Source: Strongylocentrotus purpuratus (Eukaryota > Echinodermata > Echinoidea > Camarodonta > Strongylocentrotidae). From it: 64,000 bases of DNA. Shown piece after piece: positions 42,201 through 50,181 of the stretch (the first letter of the stretch is position 1; each line of letters opens with the position of its first letter). The notes beneath the pieces are model-generated. The model searched no databases. It saw only the letters and a program-made list of their open reading frames with translations, and was not told the DNA's origin. The position numbers were made by a program, and so were the translations under genes. The DNA lies in assembly GCF_000002235.5 (NCBI RefSeq), contig NW_022145609.1:11062774-11126773 (forward strand), written 5' to 3'.

Positions 42201-42603
42201 TAGTTTGAGTTTGACAATCAAAAAAACAAAATATGAATGTGAAATTAAATTAAAGTTAAAAATAAAACACCAAAAACATTAAAGTAAAGACAAAGTAGGC
42301 TGTAGGCCTATGGTAAACTAAATCTTCTTCTTCTTCTTCTTCTTCTTCTTCTTCTTCCAGTTAAGTGCCACTTCATGGTGATGAAGATAATCGCACTGGT
42401 TTTGTATGTATATGTGGAGACTTTCACATGTCCTGTTATTCCACATTTTAACTTGTTGTTCTTGTTGTGCAGGTGCATAGATTCTATGAATCTATTTATT
42501 TAAATGGTCTAGATCTAGATTCTTTCTAGTCTAGATCTGAAGTCTACTTACCATTATATAAAATGACAATCAACACAATCAAAATACTTCCAAACGCCAC
42601 CAT
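26503..42603 (-). CDS. Class I cytokine receptor-like type I membrane protein (gp130/Domeless-like), 835 aa, complete
   Basis: Ten exons in transcript order: 42603-42552, 39521-39392, 38292-38141, 37787-37549, 32436-32283, 31961-31870, 30491-30245, 29994-29725, 28410-28250, 27513-26503. All are GT-AG, phases 1,2,1,0,1,0,1,1,0, total 2508 nt with stop. Signal peptide about 1-17 (MVAFGSILIVLIVILY). D1 about 24-111 has LNFEASWNP and a CYTSATSCF cysteine pair. D2 about 112-243 has KLTPFSNYSIVIWCK, then DGKSTVYNFTT where WSXWS would be. D3 about 244-356 has RNITFTIQPP and FYEICYRV. D4 about 357-446 has VWLLKWENPW. Transmembrane helix about 458-481. Tail 482-835 has a box-1-like GDIRPKIPEREEF (506-518) and nine tyrosines after it (643, 651, 664, 674, 716, 721, 733, 743, 780). 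By family analogy it would bind a helical cytokine and signal through JAK-STAT, but that is inference. An unrelated FNIII adhesion receptor is the alternative; the intron phases and box-1-like site argue against it. Confidence 0.8.
27763..28147. mobile_element. TTAA-type MITE, family A copy 1 (receptor intron 9)
   Basis: TTAA target on both sides (27759-27762, 28148-28151), inverted ends AGGGATC and GATCCCT, 385 bp. The interior includes GCCTGTCTGATTATCAAG and TAAAACCGGTCACTCAA, shared with 38935-39312 in the same orientation. TTAA targets point to piggyBac- or Kolobok-type mobilisation; which one is not decided by sequence alone. Confidence 0.72.
28668..28722. repeat. Hairpin in receptor intron 8
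   Basis: GTGTGTTGCACTGTGTAAAT pairs with ATCTACATAGTGCAACGCAC, arms about 25 nt with few mismatches and a very short loop (GTAGTACT region). No coding content. Confidence 0.6.
28858..29465. mobile_element. MITE with about 60-bp inverted ends (receptor intron 8)
   Basis: AAGCAAATAATCACC...GATGGCAAACTATCACTTCC at the left; the right end reverse-complemented reads AAGCAAATAATTACC...ACAAACTATCACTTCC. The 608-bp interior has further self-similar pieces (CTTTAAACTAATCAG twice) but no open frame of note. Confidence 0.65.
30558..30816. mobile_element. MITE, CACAAAGACTAAG family, diverged copy (receptor intron 6)
   Basis: GTGTTTCACAAAGATCCTAA and AAGTTGGACTTAA at the left mirror AAGTCCAATTTTGAGATAAG and TTCAACTTAGGATC at the right. 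The interior differs from the other copies. Confidence 0.55.
31038..31145 (+). repeat. (CT)n low-complexity tract
   Basis: About 105 bp of CT/CTTT repeats in receptor intron 6. Open frames across it are serine/leucine artefacts. Confidence 0.85.
31348..31772. mobile_element. CAGAGCTGCCAAC-ended MITE with 6-bp TSD (receptor intron 6)
   Basis: CAGAGCTGCCAAC at the left and TTGGCAGCTCTG at the right, with ATAAAG flanking both ends (31342-31347, 31773-31778). The interior (GACTGGTGGGTTCGATGAAC; GGATACTTTACAGGA; TACTGTCGTATTTACTTC) recurs at 46695-47095. Confidence 0.72.
33160..33860 (-). mobile_element. 5'-truncated CR1/L2-like LINE: end of the RT ORF and 3' tail
   Basis: The minus-strand frame ending at 33419 contains LQHIQNTAARLITCTRKHEH, ITPIIRSLHWLPLQQRIKFK, ILMLTYKAFHKLAPSYLS and FSVCAPQLWNNLPHEIRESP, ending KSKLKTYLFNM. 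This is the typical C-terminal end of the reverse-transcriptase ORF of CR1/L2/Rex-type LINEs. After the stop comes an AT-rich 3' UTR with AAGCGCTTAGAAACTTTG, AAGCGCTATATAAAT and an (AAT)n run at about 33162-33214. The frame's first 70 or so residues (from 34078) are not LINE-like and are probably host intron. It is 5'-truncated, as is usual, and lies antisense-neutral in receptor intron 4 (same strand as the gene). Confidence 0.85.
36310..36400. repeat. Two-copy tandem repeat with TGACCTTTGACC sites
   Basis: TATTTAATGAGCTGTGACCT and TATTTAATGAGCTATGACCT start two units about 65-70 bp apart. The first unit carries TGACCTTTGACCT (36330-36342), i.e. AGGTCAAAGGTCA on the other strand, a perfect DR1 nuclear-receptor element, with a third half-site-like TTTGACG overlapping. 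The following ACGGACGGACGGAAGGAAGG is a repeat-tail motif. Confidence 0.55.
38873..38929 (-). repeat. LINE/SINE 3'-tail hairpin
   Basis: AATAATAATATTTAGCTTTA then AAAGCGCTTTATGTCTCTAA and GCGCTTTACAAA. Same tail type as 23966-24044, read on the minus strand, immediately left of a TTAA-type MITE. Confidence 0.5.
38935..39312. mobile_element. TTAA-type MITE, family A copy 2 (receptor intron 2)
   Basis: Same interior order as 27763-28147 (CATGCTGCAAT; GCCTGTCTGATTATCAAG; TAAAACCGGTCACTCAAAG; CACCATATCACAGATGCTG; AACACGTAGGGCC). The right TTAA is intact (39313-39316); the left target reads CTAA. Confidence 0.68.
39540..39895 (-). repeat. About 360-nt polypyrimidine tract just upstream of receptor exon 2
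   Basis: On the plus strand GAGAGA and GAAAAA units; on the transcribed strand an almost uninterrupted C/T tract ending about 18 nt before the exon 2 acceptor (exon start 39521). Long frames across it are low-complexity artefacts. Confidence 0.8.
40056..40809. mobile_element. GC-rich MITE with 30-bp ends and CCGT-type internal repeats (receptor intron 1)
   Basis: CTCTCACACTCTGCCGTGTA then GGCCTACCGT at the left; the right end reverse-complemented is the same with one change. The 754-bp interior is much more GC-rich than its surroundings and is built of irregular ACCGT, CACCGGGTG and CATACCG(T/G) words in both orientations. No target duplication was resolved. Confidence 0.7.
41221..41594. mobile_element. 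MITE with GGCCATGTAAAATTGATT ends, 4-bp TSD (receptor intron 1)
   Basis: TAAGGCCATGTAAAATTGAT then CATGTTGATCGTCC at the left; the right end reverse-complemented reads TAGGCCATGTAAAATTGATT then CATGTTGATCGTCC. ATGC flanks both sides (41217-41220, 41595-41598). The interior is poly-T plus AT-rich DNA. Confidence 0.7.
42324..42358 (+). repeat. (CTT)n microsatellite
   Basis: About eleven CTT units in receptor intron 1, 0.2 kb inside the first exon's donor. Confidence 0.9.
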
Positions 42604-43069
42604 CTTCGTTACAGAGAGATGAAACGTCAACGAAAACAAAATTCAAGTCTCCAAAGTCACCAACCACAAGTGCCAAATGCAAAGCCAGGCCAAGCCCAAG
42701 GCAAAGCCAAAGATGAGCACTTTAACTTACACTAAAGTTAGTATACGGGACTGAACTAGCTGAACAGTGAATTCTGCCATTATAGCAAGTAGCATATTTT
42801 GGCACGATTCCTGCTGAGAGAATGGAAGTAACATTGGTCGAATCAATTCAGTTGAAATATAAATCAGGTGACTCCATCAGGAAATTCAAGAAGCGAACAT
42901 TTTCTCAGCATCTTGTAGACTGTCTAGTTGTGGTCAAGCGAAGGCAAAGGGGCGAAGGCATATTACAAGTAGATTACAAGTACCGTAGTAGTACGGAGTG
43001 TATACGGCGCGCGAGCGCGAGCTGTAAACATGATGTAGGCTAGGCCTACTGTAAATTGCGATAGACACC

Positions 43070-43537
43070 AGTGGCGGATCCAGGGGTGGGGGCAGGGGGC
43101 ACGGGCTGGTCTAAAAAAAAGATAAAAACACCTTTTTTGGAGAGGAAAAAAAAAGGAGACGGGCCCCCACACCTGGCAAATAAATGCTCATTACTCCCCC
43201 CCCCCCCCCCCTTCCCCGCTTATTCGCCGGCTGATTTGCCGCAAAATTTCTCACGAGTTGGGGAGGGGGGAGAAAAAAATTAGTGCTCTTTACCCACTGA
43301 ATAAGCGGGGGGGGGGGGGGGGGGGGGGGGGTAAGAAGATATTTTTTTTTTTTGGGGGGGGGGTATTGAAATTTGAAAATCTGACGTTTTGCACAGTAGG
43401 GGGGGGGTAAGGTCACCTTTTTTTTTTAGGTCGGCCATTGGCATAATCTTTTTTTTATTAACAAAAAAAAAATCCACAAAAGGGGGGGTTGCTCAAAAAT
43501 ACACACATAATACACCAAAAAACAAACTTAAGGGGGT

Positions 43538-43574
<37 letters not shown>

Positions 43575-43603
43575 ACCCTGCGTACGCGCCTGCGTACTAT
43601 ACA
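43070..43603. mobile_element. Element with CAGTGGCGGATCCAGG start and homopolymer G/C runs
   Basis: The left end CAGTGGCGGATCCAGGGGTG is a frequent terminus of invertebrate non-autonomous DNA elements. The right part ends in a long C-run and CGTACGCGCCTG. Between are C-runs at about 43195-43210 and 43541-43574 and G-runs at 43308-43331 and 43356-43368. Run lengths in an assembly are unreliable. It lies upstream of the receptor start. Confidence 0.5.
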
Positions 43604-43650
43604 AATATACCAAGCTGTGAAAAAGTATAACTTATTATTCAGGTCAAAAC

Positions 43651-44021
43651 GTTCAAGCCGCCCTCTAAAGTAATTGGAGCCCCGAATTCACCAACAATTT
43701 TGATGGCAAAATTTCATTTCAATTGTATTATTATGTGAAAGAGGATGTCATTTAATTAACACACTATTCTGCAAAGATCTCCCTCCCTAAAAAGACAAAT
43801 ATTGATAAAACAATACATAATTTGGGTTTTCTGTTGTAGCTAGCCTACGCAGAAAACCTAAATTTGAAATATATCATCAATATTCGACTTCAAACACGTT
43901 TGTTTTGAAAATCCTTCCATATATATAAATGCGTTTAAAATGACATCCTCTTTCACATTATGATATAATTCAAGTGAAATTTTGCTATTTGGGGGCTCCT
44001 AGATTTAGAGGGGCTTAATTG
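43651..44021. repeat. Foldback MITE, about 85-100-nt arms
   Basis: GCAAAATTTCATTTCAATTG and TATGTGAAAGAGGATGTCAT at the left pair with ATGACATCCTCTTTCACATT and AAGTGAAATTTTGCTA at the right. The outer ends GCCGCCCTCTAAAGTAATTG and ATTTAGAGGGGC pair loosely. Non-coding. Confidence 0.6.
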
Positions 44022-44938
44022 TTTATCTTTCAGTGCTAGATGTGTATGTCGATCTCCAAGAATAAAACACACCAAGGAGCATTTTTTTATAAAATATCAA
44101 AACAAAAAAATAATTTATTATTGAAAATCACGAAAACAATTTTAATGCACCCTCATTAAACAAACTTGGTCGGTGTTTACTAGTCTATAGGGCGCATTTT
44201 CCTGAAGAAAAAAATGTGCCTATTTATTCATCTCTTTTGACCATCCGCGCTATTTATACATGTGCATATAGGCTTACATCGAAACTAAAACGGTTCGGGC
44301 TAGCGACAAGTGATCGCGGCATGCGCATCATCATGTAGCCATAATTACCCGTTCAAAGAAATATAGATTTCATGTCTTTAACTTATCAAACAGCTAATAC
44401 CTTCAAACAGTTACAATTTACTGATTTTAGGGTTACATCATTTTTTTTATAATGACACAAAAATTGCGTTTGCGAACTAAATCTTTGTAACTAAAAACCT
44501 TTTTAGCTATAGCCATAGACTATTTGAATTTTCATTTGAACAATCTGTGGCTTATAAAATATCAAATATCAAACTTTACATGTATTATATGTCAAGACCC
44601 GCGATAACGACCCAACGCGATAAGATTTACGTATACTAGTTCGTGCTGAATGGGACATCGTATATAGTTAGCATAATTTATTATTGAATGATTGGATTGT
44701 TTATTGAACCGAGTTAATTCTTTCATGTCTGATGTTCGATGCCGCCAAAACAGACGAGAGGCAATGATTTATATTCAAGAATGAAAACGGTCGGCCTTCA
44801 TAAACCTATTCGTTATATTTATGATCTACACTATAAAAATCAAAACATAATAGTTTTATATAATAAATGTATATGTACTAACAAAACAAAAAATCTTGAT
44901 TTCACGAACCGGTGCACCGCGGTGATGCCTCGATCCGC

Positions 44939-44939
44939 C

Positions 44940-44998
<59 letters not shown>

Positions 44999-45007
44999 TC
45001 TCTCGCT

Positions 45008-45059
<52 letters not shown>
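44939..45059 (+). repeat. (CT)n microsatellite
   Basis: About 120 bp of nearly perfect CT dinucleotides in the intergenic space between the receptor and DNAI3. Confidence 0.95.
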
Positions 45060-45063
<4 letters not shown>

Positions 45064-45487
45064 AAAAGCTGTCTAGACGAAACTTTTCACCTCCCCTTCC
45101 GTGTTATTTTAAGCAGCAGGATGTTTGTTTGCTCTGTTTGAAGTCACTTGCTTGTACAAAATTATGTTCATATATTCTATTAAAAGGTGTCCCAAATATA
45201 TCACGTCCCGGTAACAATTTCATAACTCAATAGGCCGTTTTAGTAATAATGTAGAACCAAATTGTGAAGTGCCTCGATACAATTGATTTCATAACAGAAT
45301 TCAAATTGCATATACATGTATTAGTTGTTGCTAGGTAGGACAAACATTATGGCTTGCTTTACCTAATAAACGTAATATATATGGAATTCGCATTTTCACT
45401 CTTGAAATAATACTTTTTTTGTAACAGGTAAATGAAATCATTCGTATCGATAAACATAATTTGGTTACATTACGAAAATGACCTATT

Positions 45488-46249
45488 AAAGAAAAAGAAA
45501 AAGAAGAAGAAAAAGAAGAAGAAAAAGAAGAAGAAAAAGAAGAAGAAGAAAAAGAAGAAGAAGAAGAAGAAAAAGAAGAAGAAGAAGAAGAAGAAGAAGA
45601 AGAAGAAGAAGAAGAAGAAGAAGAAGAAGAAGAAGAAAAAGAAAAAGAAGAAAAAAAAAGAAAAAGAAAAAGAAGCAGAAAAAAAGAAGAAAAACAAGAA
45701 GAAAAAGAAAAAGAAGATGATTAAACGAAGAAAAAGAAATACAAGAAGAAAAAGAGGCAGAAAAAGTAGCAGAAAAAGAAGCAGAATAAGATGAAGAAAA
45801 AGAATGATGAATCTGACTAAGAGGCAGAGGATCGAAGAAGAACAAGAAAGCAAAAGCATCGAAGCAGAAGTAGAAGGGGAAAATAGAAAAGGGAGAAGAA
45901 GAAAAAGAAGTCAAAGATGAATCAGAGGAAAGAGAAAAAGAAGAACTTGGAGAAGAAGTAGTAGAAGAAGAATGAAGAAGTAGTAGAAGAAGAATGAAGA
46001 AGTAGTAGAAGAAGAAAAAGAATTTAAGAAGGAGAAGGAGGAGGAAAAAAGAAAAAAAGGAAGATGAGGATGAAAGGAATAAGAAGAAGAAAAAGAAGAA
46101 CACGGAAAAGAAAATGAATAAGACTAAGAGGAAGAGGATCGAAGAACAACAAAAAAGCAAAAGCATCGACGCAGAAGTAGAAGGGGAAAAGAGAAAAAGA
46201 AGTCAAAGATGAATCAGAGTAAGGAGAAGAAGAAGGAAGAGATGAAAAT
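45488..46249 (+). repeat. About 760-bp (GAA)n-type purine tract
   Basis: Almost uninterrupted A/G on the plus strand, built of GAA and GAAAAA units and later of longer degenerate repeats (GAGGAAGAGGATCGAAGAAC-like block twice, near 45818 and 46128). Lysine-only or phenylalanine-only frames here are artefacts. Mirror-repeat purine tracts of this length can form triplex (H-) DNA. Confidence 0.9.
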
Positions 46250-46665
46250 TAAACCCCATTATGATTGTTTACTAATGTTCTGCATATTCATACATCACAA
46301 AATCCCAATTATATTGCCAGCAAGATCATTGATCATAAAAAAAAAAAAGATTATTAAAAAAAAAGTTTTTTGATTTGCTTTCCTGGCAATGAAAGATTTT
46401 ATTTACGTCAAGAAAAGTGAAATTAGAGCTTAGAATGAGACTGATAAATTGCTATGTCTGTCTGTTGTATGGAGCAGAGACAATGAAATATTGCACGTGG
46501 CATAGCTTATACAAAATATCGCTATAGGAATAGTTCAAGAAAAAAGAAAGGCGAAATAGTTTGTTCATATTAAAAGACAACAGAGTCTCTCGAAATATTT
46601 ATTAGAAAGAAAATTGGAAGGTGCGAGAGGGAAGCTGAGAAGTTGAGAACCAACTGGGAGGCATT

Positions 46666-47154
46666 TGCATATCATGTTGGTGGTACTGTAAATGCAGACC
46701 TGCCAACCTCTGGAGTTCAAAAACTGTATTCTTTCATCCCAAAAGTTGTGTTTTACTGACAAAAGTTGTATTCTTAAAAATAAACACGGACTGTACGCGG
46801 ATCAATGCCTCTTGCAGTTCCTACATATAGGAATAATTTTTTTATGGATAATTGGTTGAATATGCATGATTTCGCCACGACTGGTGTGTTCGATGAACCA
46901 TTAAAAATCCCCAAATTGCCAATGTGAAATGCTTCAAGGATACTTTACAGGACAGAATGGGCATTTTGCCATTGAAAATGAATTAATTAATGAATAAATT
47001 TAAATTAAAAAAATTAATATAATATTTTTTTTTATCGTATTTTATTGAGGAAAATCGTACTGTCGTATTTGCTTCTAAAAATTGTACGAAATAAATGTGC
47101 CTGCAAGAAGAAGTTGTTCAGGCACATTTACAGTACCAGCAACATGATATGCCA
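46666..47154. repeat. Inverted-repeat unit enclosing a second CAGA-TGCCAAC element
   Basis: TTGCATATCATGTTGGTGGT then ACTGTAAATG (46666-46694) is mirrored by CATTTACAGTACCAGCAACA then TGATATGCCAA (47124-47154). Between them, CAGACCTGCCAACCTC (46695) to about 47095 follows the interior of 31348-31772, but without its right terminus. Confidence 0.55.
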
Positions 47155-47827
47155 AGCATACCTTACCCCATACCTTGTGAGTACAGTGACTTATCCACTA
47201 GACCACAACAAAAGACAACACAAATCTCTGAATCTTCAAGAAATACATGAAACAAAATTATCTAAGCATTCAGTGACAGACACAATATAAATGTCCTTTG
47301 AATGTGATCCCATTCCCACTCAGTTCATTCACATCTTTCGTTTACGGATGATTGTCAACGAAATGGTGTCAAGTCTTTTGTCAACTCTCGTTTGTTGCTA
47401 CGGCAGGCACCCAGTGAAAAAAAATTCGTTTGATAAAATTATGGAAATGCAAGCACGGCTTTAAACAAACAGAACTTTGTCATTCCTAGTCATTTTTCCT
47501 GATCGAGGTGTCATATGAAAGGGCAGAACCTCAACTTTCTAGAAATGTAATTTTCTTTTGAAATTCAGATACCGTCTGCCAAATGACTTTTTGGTTTCCT
47601 CTCTTCAAATTCATTTTAATCACTCATGCGTGAAATATGCATCATATGAGTTTCATCAAAGAAAGAGGAGGATCTAAGCTTTCCAAATATGTGTCTTTTA
47701 GTAATTACAAATGTGACTAAGTTATGATAAAACATTGATAATTCTCGGTTTCGTTTTTTCTGGGACGCACTGTATAATCACAGGGATTCTCAATAAGGCC
47801 AAGGGTCTGTCACATCATCTGTTCTGA

Positions 47828-47882
47828 GCCAGAAGGGCATTAATTTGGTGTTAAAGAATATGAGTTACTGCCCTTCTGGCTC
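47828..47882. repeat. Short hairpin with GAGCCAGAAGGGC arms
   Basis: GAGCCAGAAGGGCATTAATT pairs with TACTGCCCTTCTGGCTC. A related, weaker version lies at about 18963-19025 downstream of PSMG3, so it belongs to a dispersed family. Confidence 0.5.
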
Positions 47883-48728
47883 CCACCACATTTTAAGAAA
47901 ACTAACATATTTCCTTAAGAACAACACTTTGAATGCAGTATTTCAAGTAGTGAATACCATTTAATATCTCCATTTACATTATATATTACAATATACAAAC
48001 ATTATAATGTGCACATACATGCATTTATATATCATCAACTGACTTACACACATCTAAGGCAGGAATATCATTTTAAAGCTTTTCTTTAACTATCAAAAAG
48101 AACACAAATGATTGAGGCATGAAATATCATGTTTTAAAATGAATAAAATCAAATGCATGACTGGACACATTTAAACTAAAATGGTGATAACGCATGTACA
48201 GTAGATACCTGTTTATGAATATAACACTTCACAAAACATCTCCTATGAAAAATCTGAATTAAAGATGAAATTTATATTATATAAATATCAGCACTATAAT
48301 CAAACTTCAAGGCAAATTTCATTAAAAGTATAACTTACCATGCAACCTCTTTTACAATGAAACGAAAAGATAACAGAATCTACTTCTTCGTTAACAGCTT
48401 TTATCGGATTGAAAGGAATGTAAGACATTGGAATATCAAGACAGGAGAGAATAAAATCTTATTAGCTATTAATTTGCTATGAGCAAATTCATTTCATCAC
48501 ATTTTTCTCTGTGTGTTTGATGATCAAAGATACTCGCCTAAAAAATACTCCACCACAAACAGCATTTTATAATGAGATCATCATAACTAATTATCAACCT
48601 TCATTTGTTATACTTAAATTCTAAGTACAAGTATCAATAATGACAACTAAGAAACATTTATAAATAATTAACCGTTTTACTCAAGAAAATTACAGTAATT
48701 GAGAATGGGGTGAGCTTGCAGATACAGT

Positions 48729-48915
48729 GAAACCTGTTTATAAAGACCACTCAAGGTAGACAAGAAAGGTGGTCTTTATAGGCAGGTGGCATTCATGAAC
48801 AGGTTCTTGTAGTACATATTTCAATGAGAAACCATCTTAGATAGAAACCAAAAGGTGGTTTTTATAGAGAGGTGGTTTTTCTATACAGGTGATCACTAAA
48901 GCAGGTTTGCCTCTA
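48729..48915. repeat. Dispersed repeat with ACCTGTTTATAAAGACCAC motif
   Basis: Repeated AGGTGGT(C/T)TTTATAG motifs alternating in orientation (AAACCTGTTTATAAAGACCA first, GCAGGTTTGCCTC last). Related to 21813-21915. Confidence 0.45.
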
Positions 48916-49061
48916 TAAGTTCTAGCCCTTTATATAAAATCCCTGTATTCATCCTCTTCTATTAAAATAGTTGAAAATCTGCTTATTCTTAAAATGTTTA
49001 GCAATGTTTTGCCACTCATTTTAGAACACACCTTCACTATATCACCCATGCGATACTATCA

Positions 49062-49364
49062 AATGTATTCAACTTGCTGATCTCTATCAAAAGTGTGCCA
49101 CTCATTTGTTTGTTTTTTATTGTTTCACAGAAAGGTTCTAAGGGAAACAAAGATGGTGATGAATGAATGCTCAGATCAGGACTGAAACAGAATAAATGAC
49201 CCTCATTACCAAATGGATTTAACATGCTAATCTCTATCAAAAGTGTGCCACCCTTTGGAAAATTGTTTCTCATTGTTTCATAGAATAACTCTGACGGGAA
49301 CAAAAATGGAGATAAATGAATGCTCATATCTTGACTGAAACAGGATAAATGAGCCTCGTTACCG
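49062..49364. repeat. Two tandem copies of a ~150-bp unit
   Basis: Unit 1 begins CTGATCTCTATCAAAAGTGT (about 49077) and unit 2 CTAATCTCTATCAAAAGTGT (about 49229). Both continue TGTTTC(A)C/TAGAA, GGGAACAAA(A)ATGG, GAATGCTCA, GACTGAAACAG(G/A)ATAAATGA. Intergenic, non-coding. Confidence 0.65.
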
Positions 49365-49940
49365 TAACAAAACCAGATCAGTCAATATCTGAGAGCAATT
49401 TCCTCTCCAGCTTTCTGTCAATTCTGTCAAGAGATCCAAAGGCTGAGCATGATTTATCAAAAATACATTTATTATCGGCCCTTTGTCTTGCATTTAAAAA
49501 GAAATATTAGAGCTACCTTTGGGAACCATTATCATAAACACGCATATGGATTACCTCAGATTTCTTGGATATTTGTTTTCATCCACATTTCCTTGTTTTT
49601 TTTCCCTCATTTTTTTTGATGAGAGATTCAAAGCATGACAGGTACCTAAAGTACCCCAAAGCATTTTTATTTTCTAGCTGATGAGACCAAAATCTTTCTT
49701 CACACCCTAAAAGCTTGTTCAAATGTGATGCAGCAAAACCACAGCGGTTTTTAATCTTTAAAAAAAATGATGCTGTAAAGTGTGATTTGCTTCACATTTC
49801 AATAAATACGCGCAAGTCCTTTGTGTGCTCAGATGCGGCATTCATTTACATCAACAACAAAAAAACTTAATTTAATAATTCTGACCTTTTTCCTGTACAA
49901 TAGGACTGAGACCCTCAAAGAATTTATAGGGAGAAATTAA

Positions 49941-50141
49941 AGCCCCACTGCACTAGTTTGGCAAGGAGGGATTAGACCCCCCCCCCCCCCTCCCCTGCAT
50001 GGTCAATGACAGGTGGTTATCTCATCAAATAAGCTTTTAATTAACATAAGAAAAGGGGGATCATGGGGGACCAATGGTCACCGATTAGGCATTGTTTGCT
50101 ATATAGAGGGTGCAAGTAGCTATAAGTAGTGCAGTGGGGTT
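49941..50141. mobile_element. TTAA-type MITE, family B copy 2, just past the DNAI3 stop
   Basis: TTAA at 49937-49940 and 50142-50145, inverted ends AGCCCCACTGCACTAG and AGTGCAGTGGGG. It ends about 40 bp from the DNAI3 stop codon (50182), so it probably lies in the 3' UTR. A C-run (about 49977-49990) interrupts it. Confidence 0.7.
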
Positions 50142-50181
50142 TTAAGGGAAGGAAACCTAAAATGCAGACTAAGTTAACAAT

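Larger units (their letters stand above)
42604..50181. other. Intergenic region receptor-DNAI3
   Basis: Divergent from the receptor's 5' end, convergent on the DNAI3 3' end. No gene recognised. Contents are repeats described separately (43070-43603, 43651-44021, 44939-45059, 45488-46249, 46666-47154, 47828-47882, 48729-48915, 49062-49364, 49941-50141). A copy related to the repeat at 25345-25520 (TAGGCCGTTTTAGTAAT; CTAGGTAGGACA) lies at 45228-45375. Confidence 0.5.

Noticed and set aside
45432-46166. Long open frames of Lys, Phe or Leu
   Set aside because: They are translations of the GAA/TTC purine tract with no sequence complexity.
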